DNA of 64,000 nt. Source: Halopseudomonas salina. GTDB lineage: Bacteria; Pseudomonadota; Gammaproteobacteria; Pseudomonadales; Pseudomonadaceae. The stretch is from NCBI RefSeq assembly GCF_008641105.1, contig NZ_VTTI01000014.1, positions 12,053-76,052 of the forward strand. Reading direction: 5' to 3'. Numbering within the stretch: position 1 is the stretch's first letter; each line of letters opens with the position of its first letter. Below are positions 9,646-17,989 of this stretch, piece after piece. A program made the translations under genes and the position numbers. The notes beneath the pieces were generated by a model, which saw only the letters and a program-made list of their open reading frames with translations, was not told the origin of the DNA and did not search any database.

Positions 9646-9708
9646 AGTTCTTTCGGTCTATCCTCATTCCTTGAAGCTTGCAGACCAGGCCTTGAATAAT
9701 TGAGCTGT

Positions 9709-9727
9709 TCAAATGATAATGCTTCTC
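9709..9727 (+). promoter_or_regulatory. Candidate Fur box upstream of the TonB2-type operon
   Basis: The 19-mer TCAAATGATAATGCTTCTC agrees with the Fur consensus at 13 positions, including an unbroken AATGATAAT half. It lies 44 bases before the DUF3450 start, a reasonable operator position, and TonB systems are commonly iron-repressed. The right half is weak, so this stays a candidate. Confidence 0.5.
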
Positions 9728-9771
9728 TTTTAATAGCCCGCCAGCGGGTGAAACATTTCCGGAGAGTCTGG

Positions 9772-10533
9772 ATGAGAGCGGTTTTATGGGTATTCCTCGT
9801 CTTGCCGATGATAGCGGTGGGGCAGGACACGACGGAGCAGGCCCTGGAGCAGAGTCAGGCCCTGGTGCGCGAAGCGCGGGACTCGCAGCAACGCATCGAT
9901 CAGCTTGATGACGCTACCCGACAGGCGCTGGAGCGGTATCGACAAGCCATCGAGCAGCGTGAGCAGCTGGTTGATTACAACGCGCGTCTGGCCGAAATGG
10001 TCGGCGCCCAGAACGAAGAGCTCGAGGCTCTGGAGAGCCAGTTGGCGAGTATCGAGGATACCCAGCGCGAGCTGTTGCCTCTGATGCAGCGCATGTACGA
10101 CTCCTTGCAACGTTTCGTAGCCCTGGATCTGCCGTTTTTGTCTGAGGAGCGGGCAGATCGTCTGGCGCTGCTGAATGAGCTGCTCAAAACCGCCAATGTC
10201 AGTGTGGCTGAAAAGTATCGCCGATTGATCGAGGCATACCAGATTGAAAGTGACTATGGCCGCACGCTTGAGGCCTGGAGGGGCACTCTTGGCGAGAATG
10301 AGCAGGTCAAGGTAGTCAATTTTCTGCGCCTGGGGCGGGTCATGCTCTTCTATCAAAGTCTGGATGGCCGCGAGCAGGGCTACTGGGATGCTCAAGTCAG
10401 CACCTGGAAGCCACTCCCGGACGAATATCGCCGTACGCTTGAGCAGGGCTTGAATATCGCTCGCCAACAACAGACCCCGGTCATGTTACGTCTGCCGTTA
10501 CCACCGGTAACCGAGCTGGAGGGCGGTCTATGA
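9772..10533 (+). CDS. DUF3450 protein of a TonB2-type operon
   Basis: Exported coiled-coil protein (253 residues) of the DUF3450 family, regularly found as first gene of TonB2/TtpC operons in Vibrio and Shewanella; its biochemical role is unknown. The signal peptide is MRAVLWVFLVLPMIAVG, then a Glu/Gln-rich helix with heptad character over about residues 25-120 (EQALEQSQALVREARDSQ...). A more globular part follows (FVALDLPFLSEERADRL and YGRTLEAWRGTLG are typical). The ATG has a GGAGAG site; an upstream in-frame start at 9700 would bury the signal peptide. It overlaps the ttpC-like gene by 4 bases. A periplasmic partner of TtpC is the likely role. Confidence 0.88.
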   Translation: MRAVLWVFLVLPMIAVGQDTTEQALEQSQALVREARDSQQRIDQLDDATRQALERYRQAIEQREQLVDYNARLAEMVGAQNEELEALESQLASIEDTQRELLPLMQRMYDSLQRFVALDLPFLSEERADRLALLNELLKTANVSVAEKYRRLIEAYQIESDYGRTLEAWRGTLGENEQVKVVNFLRLGRVMLFYQSLDGREQGYWDAQVSTWKPLPDEYRRTLEQGLNIARQQQTPVMLRLPLPPVTELEGGL

Positions 10534-11873
10534 AACGTTTTCTGATGCTTGCCGTTCTACTGTTGCCGGCCATGGTCTCTGCCCAGCCGGCCGACCTGGA
10601 TGCGCTTCTGCGCGATATACAACAGGTGCGCAGCAACGAGCAGGCAGCCATGCGTGAGCGGGAATCACGCTTCATTGCCGAGCGCGATCAGCAACAGCGC
10701 CGCTTGCGCGAGGCAGAAGCGGCACTGGCTGAAGTGCAGGCCGAATCCGATCGGTTGGAGGCTGAGTTTGGCCTGCATGAAAAGGCCCTCAAGGAGGGTG
10801 AGGCGGAGCTGGCGCAGCGTAGCGGCAACCTGGGAGAACTGTTTGGTGTGGTTCGTCAGGCGGCTGGAGATACACGTAGTCAGTGGCAGGACTCGCTACT
10901 CAACATGCAGTTTCCGGATCGCATCGCCATGCTTGATCAGTTGGCCGAGAGTCGCCGCATTCCCACAGTAGAAACGCTGGAGGCCTTCTGGTTCATGTTG
11001 CAGCAGGATATGACGGCCAGCAGCAAGGTCAGTCGTTTCGTTGCTCCGGTAGTCGGCGAGGATGGTCAACAGCGTGAATTGCCGGTAGTGCGAGTGGGGC
11101 CGTTTACCGCTCTACAGGGAAAGGATTACCTGCTTTATCAGCCCGATGCCGAACGCCTGCTGGTTGCCGGACGGCAGCCTGAGGGTCGGAGTCCGGTCAA
11201 CGATTTTATCGAGCCGCGGGAGGGTCTGGCTGATCTGAGGGTCGACCCAACTCGGGGGAATGTGCTGCAGCAGTTGCAACAGACGCCCTCGCTGGGCGAG
11301 CGCGTCCATCAGGGAGGGGTGGTTGGTTATGTGATTCTAGCCTTGGGTGTGCTCGGCTTGCTGCTGGCGCTCTGGCGCCTGGCGTGGCTGCAGCGCACCA
11401 GCCTGCGGGTTGATCGGCAGGTGAAGGATCTGGACAACCTCAAACGCGACAACCCTCTGGGCCGGGTGCTCGGAGTTATTGGCAGCCGGCCTCGGCTGGA
11501 ACAGCTCGATACTCTGGAGCTGAAACTCGACGAGGCTATTCTCAAGGAGACGCCCTCGCTTGAGCGTTGGCAGGGCCTGATCAAGCTGCTCGCAGCAGTA
11601 GCTCCCTTGCTGGGCTTGCTGGGCACGGTTACCGGGATGATCGCCACCTTTCAGGCAATCACCCTGTTCGGTACCGGAGACCCAAAGCTGATGGCTGGGG
11701 GCATATCCCAGGCGTTGGTGACCACCGTACTCGGCCTGGTGGTGGCTATCCCGTTGTTGTTCATGCATGGCCTGGTGGCCGCGCGCAGCAAGGCGCTGAT
11801 CCAGTTGCTGGAGCAACAGAGTGCCGGCCTGATCGCGCTGCATCTGGGCGGTGAGGAGAAAGAGAATGCCTGA
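10530..11873 (+). CDS. TtpC-like MotA/TolQ/ExbB proton channel protein
   Basis: ExbB-family protein with a large periplasmic N-terminal extension (447 residues), as in TtpC, which Vibrio needs for TonB2-dependent iron uptake. The signal peptide (MKRFLMLAVLLLPAMVSA) is followed by a coiled coil (about residues 25-105) and a globular part to about 255. The ExbB core has TM1 VVGYVILALGVLGLLLALW, TM2 LLAAVAPLLGLLGTVTGMIATF and TM3 VVAIPLLFMHGLV, with the conserved LLGTVTGM loop. It overlaps its neighbours on both sides (4 and 8 bases), so translation is probably coupled. Confidence 0.9.
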   Translation: MKRFLMLAVLLLPAMVSAQPADLDALLRDIQQVRSNEQAAMRERESRFIAERDQQQRRLREAEAALAEVQAESDRLEAEFGLHEKALKEGEAELAQRSGNLGELFGVVRQAAGDTRSQWQDSLLNMQFPDRIAMLDQLAESRRIPTVETLEAFWFMLQQDMTASSKVSRFVAPVVGEDGQQRELPVVRVGPFTALQGKDYLLYQPDAERLLVAGRQPEGRSPVNDFIEPREGLADLRVDPTRGNVLQQLQQTPSLGERVHQGGVVGYVILALGVLGLLLALWRLAWLQRTSLRVDRQVKDLDNLKRDNPLGRVLGVIGSRPRLEQLDTLELKLDEAILKETPSLERWQGLIKLLAAVAPLLGLLGTVTGMIATFQAITLFGTGDPKLMAGGISQALVTTVLGLVVAIPLLFMHGLVAARSKALIQLLEQQSAGLIALHLGGEEKENA

Positions 11874-12381
11874 AGGGCTCTGGCAGCTCCGGGACTTTCT
11901 CGATAGTGGTGGATGGGTGCTCTGGAGCATCCTTGGCGTCACCATTGTGTTGTGGACGTTGATGCTGGAACGGTTGTGGTTTCTTGCTCGGGTATTTCCA
12001 CATGAGGCGCACCAGCTGCAGCAGGGCTGGATAGCCCGTGGCGACCGCAGCAGCACTGCAGCGCGATTTATACGTGCGGCCTGGTTGTCCCGCGCGCAGA
12101 TTCGTCTGCAGCGGTATTTACCCATGGTGCGCGTATTGATTGCCCTGTGTCCGCTACTAGGCTTGTTGGGTACCGTCAGCGGCATGGTGCAGGTATTTGA
12201 TGTCATGGCGCTGAGCGGTAACGGTAACCCCCGGGCAATGGCCGCCGGGGTCTCCCGCGCCACAGTACCCACCATGGCCGGGATGGTGGTCGCCATCAGC
12301 GGATTATTTTGTCTGGCGCGGCTTGATCAACAGGCCCGCCGGGCGCTGCAGCGGCTCAATGACCGACTGCGATTTGAATAG
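11866..12381 (+). CDS. ExbB-family proton channel subunit
   Basis: Second MotA/TolQ/ExbB family protein of the operon (171 residues), short and without a periplasmic extension, equivalent to ExbB2. It has three membrane segments (WVLWSILGVTIVLWTLMLERLWFL; LIALCPLLGLLGTVSGMVQVF; MAGMVVAISGLFCLARL) and the family motif LLGLLGTVSGM. The ATG at 11866 has GAGGAG-type spacing and lies inside the last codons of the TtpC-like gene. With ExbD it should form the proton-driven motor in the inner membrane. Confidence 0.92.
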   Translation: MPEGLWQLRDFLDSGGWVLWSILGVTIVLWTLMLERLWFLARVFPHEAHQLQQGWIARGDRSSTAARFIRAAWLSRAQIRLQRYLPMVRVLIALCPLLGLLGTVSGMVQVFDVMALSGNGNPRAMAAGVSRATVPTMAGMVVAISGLFCLARLDQQARRALQRLNDRLRFE

Positions 12382-12391
12382 GATCGACTAG

Positions 12392-12814
12392 ATGCGCATG
12401 CGCAGACACCACGCAGGTAGCGATGAAGAAGCCGGTATCGATATGACGCCGATGCTCGACATCGTTTTTATCATGCTGATTTTCTTTATTGTCACCAGCT
12501 CCTTTATCAAGGAGTCGGGAATCACTGTGCAGAGCCCCTCGGCGGACTCTGCCGCAGAGCAGCCCAAGGGCAATATTCTGATCGCCGTCAGTCCGGATGG
12601 TGAAATCTGGATCGACCAGCAGCAGGTTGATGTGCGAGCGGTGCGTGCAGCGGTTGAGCGTATGCTGGTAGATCAGCCTGACAGCACCGTGGTGGTCCAG
12701 GCCGACCGGGATTCGCGCAGCGGGCTGGTCATTCAGGTAATGGACCAGGTCCGTCTGGCCGGCGTGCAGGATGTGGCGCTCGCGGCAACTGCTGCGGCGC
12801 CCGGGGGACGCTGA
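12392..12814 (+). CDS. ExbD/TolR family protein
   Basis: ExbD-type motor subunit (140 residues): a single N-terminal membrane helix followed by a periplasmic domain. The helix GIDMTPMLDIVFIMLIFFIV contains the conserved aspartate (MLD) that carries protons. The periplasmic part includes GEIWIDQQQVD and VVQADRDSRSGLVIQVMDQ, typical of the family. It is 10 bases after exbB; its TGA overlaps the ATG of tonB by one base. Confidence 0.93.
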   Translation: MRMRRHHAGSDEEAGIDMTPMLDIVFIMLIFFIVTSSFIKESGITVQSPSADSAAEQPKGNILIAVSPDGEIWIDQQQVDVRAVRAAVERMLVDQPDSTVVVQADRDSRSGLVIQVMDQVRLAGVQDVALAATAAAPGGR

Positions 12815-13509
12815 TGCGGCTGCTGCTGAGCTTTGCCGGAGCCTTGCTGGTCGCCCTGGTGCTGTTTGCATTGATGGTGATCCTGGTCATGCCGCCGCGT
12901 GACGACACTCTGGCGGAGGAAGAGCTCGCGCGGGTGAGCTTTGTGCGCGCGGTAGGCGATACGACCAGCGAAAGCCGGCAAAGGCAGCAGCGTGAGGCGC
13001 CCGAACGGCCCCAGCCACCTGAGCCGGTTCCCCAAGCTCAACCGATAACCGCGCAACCTCAGCCTGCACCGGAGGTGAGGCTGGACATCACTATTCCTAG
13101 CCTGCCGACTTCGATTCAGCTCAGCAGCGCGCCCACGCTGGCAGGGCTCAGTGCCGCGCAAGTGGCGCCCGCACCGAGTCCGACAGCGGATGCAGCGCCA
13201 GCACCCGCAGCAGCTGCCGCGCCCTCCCTGTCGGAAGAAGTTACTCCGCTGGTCGATATACCCCCAAACTATCCAAGGCGGGCGGTCGCCGCGGGCATCG
13301 AGGGACAGGTAAAGCTGGCATTCACAATCACGGCGGAAGGTCGGGTGGAGAATTTGCGGGTAACTGACGCCAGTCCTGCGGGGGTGTTCGAGCGTGAGGC
13401 TCGCCGGGCGGCTAGCCGCTGGCGGTTTGCGCCCCGTAGGGAGAATGGTCAACCGGTCGCTCGAGAGGCGACCAAGACTCTGCATTTCCGACTGGAAGGG
13501 AGGCGCTGA
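12814..13509 (+). CDS. TonB family protein
   Basis: TonB protein (231 residues) that couples the ExbB/ExbD motor to outer-membrane receptors. It has one N-terminal membrane anchor (LLLSFAGALLVALVLFALMVILV), a Pro/Glu/Gln-rich spacer at about 50-85 and a second Ala/Pro stretch near 120-140. The TonB C-terminal domain (about 145-231) carries the IPPNYPRRAVAAGIEGQVKL motif and WRFAPRRENGQPV. It is short for a TonB, as are TonB2 proteins. One possible client in the window is BtuB, though a separate TonB elsewhere in the genome is likely. Confidence 0.92.
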   Translation: MRLLLSFAGALLVALVLFALMVILVMPPRDDTLAEEELARVSFVRAVGDTTSESRQRQQREAPERPQPPEPVPQAQPITAQPQPAPEVRLDITIPSLPTSIQLSSAPTLAGLSAAQVAPAPSPTADAAPAPAAAAAPSLSEEVTPLVDIPPNYPRRAVAAGIEGQVKLAFTITAEGRVENLRVTDASPAGVFEREARRAASRWRFAPRRENGQPVAREATKTLHFRLEGRR

Positions 13510-14594
13510 TGCGCAGACTACTGTGCGTTCTCGCCGTACTCGTCAGTTGGCATGTCCAGGCTCAGCAAACGATTGAGCCGGCCGTTTTTCAGGCGTTGAG
13601 TAGCGCGCTTGGGGCGCAACAGGCTGGGGATCTGGCGGTGGCGCGCAGCCGCCTCGAATCTGCTTTAGCGCAAACTGAAAACCGCACCTTGGAGCGCGCG
13701 CTACTCGAGCAGCGGCTGGGTTATCTGGCGATCGAAGCCCAGCGTAATGCCGAGGCCATCGACTGGCTCCGCAAGGCGCTTGCCCATAATCAGCTTGAGG
13801 CACAGGCGGCCAGCCAGGATCGGCGCAATCTGGCCCAGCTGCTGGCGCAGGCTGGCCAGGATGCTGAAGCGGTCAGTCTGCTGGAGTCGGAATTGGCCTC
13901 CGGTACCTTGCCGCTGGAAACGCGTCAGTTACTGGTGCAGCTGTACAATCGTCTGGAACGCTATAGCAAGGCCATCCCATTGGCTGAGCAGGTAGTCCTG
14001 GCCGACCCGGGTGTCGACGTGGTCTGGTATCAGTTGCTGGCCGGTATGAATTATCGGCTTCAGCGTTACCAGGCAGCGGAGAAGTGGTTTCGCGTATTAC
14101 TGCGCCGGGACCCAGGCAATGCACAGGCCTGGCGGCAGTTGGCGGGTGTGCAAAGCCTCGATCGGCGGCAGGTCGATGCAGCAGCAACCCTGCGTCTTGC
14201 CTATGAGGGTGGGATCCGTCTCAGCGACACTGACCTGGAAAACCTGGTGTCCCTGCAGGTTGCGGCTGGAGCGCCATGGCAAGCGGCAAGATTGCTGGAG
14301 GTACTGATGCAGCAAGAGCTCCTGGCGCCCAGCCGCAACCGTAACGAGCGATTAGCGCAGCTCTGGCAGCAGGCGCGCGATCATGATCGCGCACAAGCGT
14401 CCTGGGAAGCTCTGGCCCGGCGCACTGGCCAGTCCGACCATTGGATGCGTGTTGCGTCAATACAGCTTGAACGCGGGCAATGGCCAGACTTGCTGGAAAG
14501 CCTCGCACAGGCCCGTACAACCGCGTCAGCCGCGCAGCGGCAAACGATCGATCAATGGGCAGATTATGCTCGTCGGGTGATGGATCAGGGTTGA
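13509..14594 (+). CDS. Tetratricopeptide-repeat protein of the TonB2-type operon
   Basis: Exported TPR protein (361 residues), the last gene of the operon, starting one base inside the tonB stop (TGATG). The signal peptide is MRRLLCVLAVLVSWHVQA. Helical repeats run over nearly the whole length, for example NAEAIDWLRKALAHNQLEAQ, RYSKAIPLAEQVVLADPG and RYQAAEKWFRVLLRRDPGNAQAWRQLAG. A TPR gene holds the same position in Vibrio TonB2 operons; its role there is not settled. It is probably a periplasmic scaffold. The following 43 bases contain no gene. Confidence 0.85.
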   Translation: MRRLLCVLAVLVSWHVQAQQTIEPAVFQALSSALGAQQAGDLAVARSRLESALAQTENRTLERALLEQRLGYLAIEAQRNAEAIDWLRKALAHNQLEAQAASQDRRNLAQLLAQAGQDAEAVSLLESELASGTLPLETRQLLVQLYNRLERYSKAIPLAEQVVLADPGVDVVWYQLLAGMNYRLQRYQAAEKWFRVLLRRDPGNAQAWRQLAGVQSLDRRQVDAAATLRLAYEGGIRLSDTDLENLVSLQVAAGAPWQAARLLEVLMQQELLAPSRNRNERLAQLWQQARDHDRAQASWEALARRTGQSDHWMRVASIQLERGQWPDLLESLAQARTTASAAQRQTIDQWADYARRVMDQG

Positions 14595-14636
14595 CGACTG
14601 CGTGCTGTCGGGCACTGGTTTGCAAGCACAACCCGC

Positions 14637-15158
14637 TTAGTAGCTATACGGCTCTACATTCGCATCGGCGATACGGTAGCCGGCGTTGGCCAGGTCACTT
14701 TCCACATGCTCTACCTGCATGGCCCCGGTGACCCAGAACGGCTGGTACAGCGCTGCCAGTTCAATACCCTTGGCGCTTTGCACATGGACAATCTGGTTGG
14801 AAGGCGGCGGGGGCACATGAATGCAGGCGCCGAAGTAGGGCACCAACAGAAATTCGCTAACGGTGCCGTCGGCATTGATACCTAGCGGCACAATATATCC
14901 AGGCAGTTTCACTTCCCGGCCGTCAAGAGTGGCGACGACCGGAGCGGAGGGTTGCATCTGCACGGCCGGATCGCCGAACTCCTCTTCACTCAGGGTGTCG
15001 GCGAGCGAGGAAAGATCATGGGTTGGTTGCTGCATGTCGCCTAACCCAAGCGCATCCGGCGGCACCAGGTCGCCCCAGCTCAGCTCTTCCACCGCGATAG
15101 CGGGGAGGGCGCCGAGCGACAGTGCGCAGACAGCAGTAAAGGCGGCAAGATAACGCAT
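14637..15158 (-). CDS. DUF3299 exported protein of the zinc operon
   Basis: Periplasmic protein of 173 residues with a signal peptide (MRYLAAFTAVCALSLGALPAIA) and a DUF3299 domain: LPGYIVPLGINADGTVSEFLLVPYFGACIHVPPPPSNQIVHV. The fold is probably OB-like; the function is unknown. The conserved Cys-Ile-His in GACIHVPPP could bind metal (inference). It is the last gene of a minus-strand operon led by the ZrgA-like gene; I recall the same arrangement in P. aeruginosa PA4063-PA4066, reported as zinc-responsive. Confidence 0.87.
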   Translation of the reverse strand: MRYLAAFTAVCALSLGALPAIAVEELSWGDLVPPDALGLGDMQQPTHDLSSLADTLSEEEFGDPAVQMQPSAPVVATLDGREVKLPGYIVPLGINADGTVSEFLLVPYFGACIHVPPPPSNQIVHVQSAKGIELAALYQPFWVTGAMQVEHVESDLANAGYRIADANVEPYSY

Positions 15159-15187
15159 GCAGTACCCCGTGAGGTTTGGATCTAAAG

Positions 15188-16450
15188 TCAGGTGCGGATC
15201 GAAAGACCATCAGCCAGCGACTGCCGGTAGGCACGCCAGGCTGGCACGCTGCCCATGAGAATGCTGGCTGCCAGAATAGCGCTGAGCAGCGCCCATTCAT
15301 AGAGCCCCGGAGGGGTGATGGCGATGAACAGCCCATAGCGTGAAAGAATCAAGGGTTGGGCGAGCCACAGACACAGATACATCAGGCCGAGGCCGAGCAC
15401 GATCCCGGCCAGGGCCAGGCTGGCGGCCTCAAGCAACAGAAGACTGAACACATGTCGCGGTTTTGCTCCAACGGAGCGCAGAATGGCCATCTCGCGGCGG
15501 CGCTCGTTCAGGCTGCTGAGAATGGCTGTCAGCATCCCCACCAGACCGGTCAGAACGACAAACAGGGAAACGATGAACAGGGCTTTTTCGGCCATGCCCA
15601 GCAGGCTCCACAACTCCTGCAACGCGACACCGGGGAGGACTGCCTGCAGGGGTTCGCCGCCAAACTGGTTGATGTCTCTTTGTACTGCAAAGGTACTGAT
15701 GCGGCTTGTCAGGCCAAGTAATACTGCGGTTATTGCCTTGGGTGTCAGGTCCATTTCCCGGGCCTGTTCCGCGCTAACACTTGCGGCGCCCCGTGCGGGC
15801 ATGCCCTGTTGCCAGTCCACGTGCAGCGCTTCCATGCCCTGCAGGCTGATATGGATGGTGCGGTCTACCGGGGTGCCGGTCTTGCGTAGTATGCCGCTGA
15901 CGCGGAAGGGTTTGTCGCCGTGATCTACAAAACTCACAGAGCCGGTGCCATGGGCCAGCACCAGCTCACTATTGAGCGCATAGCCCAATTCCCGCGCCAC
16001 GTCCGCACCCAGCACGGCATCATATAGATCGTTGAAAGGTGCTCCACGGGCCATCTCGAGTGCCTGATCACGCCCGTGCCGATAGTGCTCGAAATAGCTG
16101 GCGCTGGTGCCCATGACCCGAAAGCCGCGGTGCGAGTCGCCCAGGGAAATCGGTATGGCCCAGGCTACCCTGGGGTGCTCGGCGACCTGCTGGTAGCTGT
16201 CCCAGCGAATGTTATTGGTAGCGTTGCCGATACGAAAAACCGAATACAGGAGCAGTTGGACCGAGCCGGAGCGGGCGCCGACGATCAGGTCTGTACCAGA
16301 AATGGTACTGGTGAAACTGGCCCGCGCCTCCGTTCGAACCTTTTCCACGGCCAGTAGCAAGGTCACACTGAGGGCAATCGCCAATACCGTCAGGATGGCG
16401 GAAAATCGACGGTTGGCCAGACTCTTTATTGCCAGGCGCAATAGATACAT
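15188..16450 (-). CDS. FtsX/MacB-type ABC transporter permease
   Basis: Inner-membrane permease of 420 residues with FtsX/LolC topology. It has one N-terminal helix (RFSAILTVLAIALSVTLLLAV), a large periplasmic domain (about 45-280), then three C-terminal helices (ALFIVSLFVVLTGLVGMLTAIL; LLLLEAASLALAGIVLGLGLMYL; LLSAILAASILMG). The cytoplasmic loop SSLNERRREMAILRSVGAKPRHV is the diagnostic coupling segment. Its start overlaps the ATPase stop by one base. Such transporters act on lipoproteins or envelope substrates mechanically, not by classical import. The link to zinc is contextual. Confidence 0.9.
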   Translation of the reverse strand: MYLLRLAIKSLANRRFSAILTVLAIALSVTLLLAVEKVRTEARASFTSTISGTDLIVGARSGSVQLLLYSVFRIGNATNNIRWDSYQQVAEHPRVAWAIPISLGDSHRGFRVMGTSASYFEHYRHGRDQALEMARGAPFNDLYDAVLGADVARELGYALNSELVLAHGTGSVSFVDHGDKPFRVSGILRKTGTPVDRTIHISLQGMEALHVDWQQGMPARGAASVSAEQAREMDLTPKAITAVLLGLTSRISTFAVQRDINQFGGEPLQAVLPGVALQELWSLLGMAEKALFIVSLFVVLTGLVGMLTAILSSLNERRREMAILRSVGAKPRHVFSLLLLEAASLALAGIVLGLGLMYLCLWLAQPLILSRYGLFIAITPPGLYEWALLSAILAASILMGSVPAWRAYRQSLADGLSIRT

Positions 16451-17163
16451 CAGAGCACCTCTCGGCTAGTGGCTGCGCGGTTTATGTCCTTCAGCGAGAG
16501 CGCCCGATCAAATAGCGGTTCTAGGGATGAGTCATGGCTGACGAACAGCAAGCTGCTACCGCCGCGTTCACATTCAGCGAACAATAAGCGCAGAAAGGCT
16601 TCCCGACTGTCCGTATCCAGGGCTGAAGTGGGTTCGTCGGCAATCACCAGTTCCGGATTGCCGATCAGGGCCCGGGCTGCCGCTACCCGTTGCTGCTGGC
16701 CTATCGACAGCTCGGTAACGGACCGACGCAGCAATTGCGGATCGGAGAGCCCCAGGCCGGCAAGCAGATCCAGTGCTGCCTGCTCCAGGCTGGCGCTGCG
16801 GGCGAGCGCCCGCTCACGGCGCACTGCCGAGAAGCGACAGGGCAGGGTTACGTTCTCAACCAGCGAGAGGTAAGGCAACAGATTGAACATCTGGAATATG
16901 TAGCCGGTGTGGTCTGCACGAAAGCGGTCTCGTGCGGCCGCCGAAAGCTCGGGAAGGCTTTTTTCCAGGAGTCTTATGCTTCCGCTGTCTGGCAACAGCA
17001 CGCCACCGAGCAAGCCCAGCAGCGTGGTCTTGCCGCTACCCGATGGTCCCTTGAGAAATACCCGCTCCCCGCGGTAAAGAGCGAAACTGTGTATGTCCAG
17101 TAAGCGCGGCTGGCCGGGCCAGGCGAAGGTCACGGCATCTAGCTGGATCAGGACTGGCTGCAT
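16450..17163 (-). CDS. LolD/MacB-type ABC transporter ATP-binding protein
   Basis: ATPase subunit (237 residues) pairing with the adjacent permease. Walker A GPSGSGKT is at about residue 39, the Q-loop region at YIFQMFNLLPYLSLVENV, the signature is the variant LSIGQQQRVAAARAL, and Walker B plus D-loop is LVIADEPTSALD. The YIFQMFNLLP and EPTSALD stretches place it in the LolD/MacB/FtsE branch. It lies 81 bases after the zrgA-like gene, in the same direction. Confidence 0.92.
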   Translation of the reverse strand: MQPVLIQLDAVTFAWPGQPRLLDIHSFALYRGERVFLKGPSGSGKTTLLGLLGGVLLPDSGSIRLLEKSLPELSAAARDRFRADHTGYIFQMFNLLPYLSLVENVTLPCRFSAVRRERALARSASLEQAALDLLAGLGLSDPQLLRRSVTELSIGQQQRVAAARALIGNPELVIADEPTSALDTDSREAFLRLLFAECERGGSSLLFVSHDSSLEPLFDRALSLKDINRAATSREVL

Positions 17164-17244
17164 GGGGGTATCTGATTAATTGGAGAGTCGGAAGCTGCAA
17201 TTGCGAGCGTCTCGAGTATATCCGATCCGCTCGCAACCGCGCCT

Positions 17245-17901
17245 TCACAGGTGTATGACGTTTTGTTCTGGTGTTAGCTCGCCGCCCTGTTGGCCCGTGG
17301 GCGTGATGGCCTGTAACAGGAGTTTTTCGGTACCGGGGAACGCGTCGAACAGCTTGACGTCAATTTGCTTGAGTGCGTCGGGGTTGGCACAGACGAAATG
17401 AAAGTGAGCGTTGATATCCGCGTGAGCGCTTTCGGTGTCGCCATGGTCGCCATGCTCGTGATGTTCTGCATGATCATCGTGGTGTCCGCCCTCATGGGCG
17501 GCATGATGATCATCGCCCTCAGCTACCATGGCCGCGAACAGGGCGCTCTCGGCTTCAGCCTCTTCCAGCAAGCAACCGGCGGCTTCAGAAAATATGAACA
17601 GGGTCTGTGCCTGTTCAAGGCGCTGGCGCGCCTGTGTCACCCTGGCAAGGTCTTCGCTGCGGGTGGGCATATACTCAAAGCCGACAATATTGGCAGCAGG
17701 GCTTGCGAGCTCGAGGACCAGGTTCTGGCCTTCCAGTACCAGGTTGAGGCTTGCTACACCATGCTCATGGGATTCCAGACTCGCAGTGTTTGCCTCGCTG
17801 TGCCCATGCTCATGTTTGTGATCAGCGTTATGGCTGTTGGCCTGAATGGCAAAGGTCAGCGAACTTAGTAGTCCGCCAACCAGCAAAAGAGTATGGCGCA
17901 T
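17245..17901 (-). CDS. ZrgA-like (DUF2796) periplasmic zinc-binding protein
   Basis: Exported histidine-rich protein (218 residues) of the DUF2796 / ZrgA family, zinc-binding proteins of the periplasm. The signal peptide is MRHTLLLVGGLLSSLTFAIQA, followed by a His-rich stretch at about 23-45 (HKHEHGHSE) and a second long His/Asp/Glu cluster at about 130-165. Conserved DUF2796 pieces are HEHGVASLNLVLEGQNLVLEL and NIVGFEY. The ATG at 17901 has a GGAGATT site; a TTG two codons upstream is less likely. A perfect Zur-type palindrome lies 26 bases upstream, so expression should rise in zinc deficiency. It probably heads the operon with the ABC genes and DUF3299. Confidence 0.9.
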   Translation of the reverse strand: MRHTLLLVGGLLSSLTFAIQANSHNADHKHEHGHSEANTASLESHEHGVASLNLVLEGQNLVLELASPAANIVGFEYMPTRSEDLARVTQARQRLEQAQTLFIFSEAAGCLLEEAEAESALFAAMVAEGDDHHAAHEGGHHDDHAEHHEHGDHGDTESAHADINAHFHFVCANPDALKQIDVKLFDAFPGTEKLLLQAITPTGQQGGELTPEQNVIHL

Positions 17902-17927
17902 GGGCAATCTCCAATATGTTGATAGGA

Positions 17928-17942
17928 TGTTATCCTATAACA
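17928..17942 (-). promoter_or_regulatory. Zur box of the zinc operon
   Basis: TGTTATAGGATAACA on the minus strand is a perfect 6-3-6 palindrome matching the proteobacterial Zur core GTTATA-N-TATAAC type. It lies 26 bases before the start of the His-rich DUF2796 gene, where a repressor would cover the promoter. Confidence 0.85.
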
Positions 17943-17989
17943 TAAGAATCAGGCCTGCCAGCTTTCTCCGGAATTCCGCCCCGCCAGCT

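Noticed and set aside
11337..12296. 319-codon minus-strand frame across ttpC/exbB
   Set aside because: Its composition is that of antisense to the membrane-protein genes; both plus-strand genes are clear.
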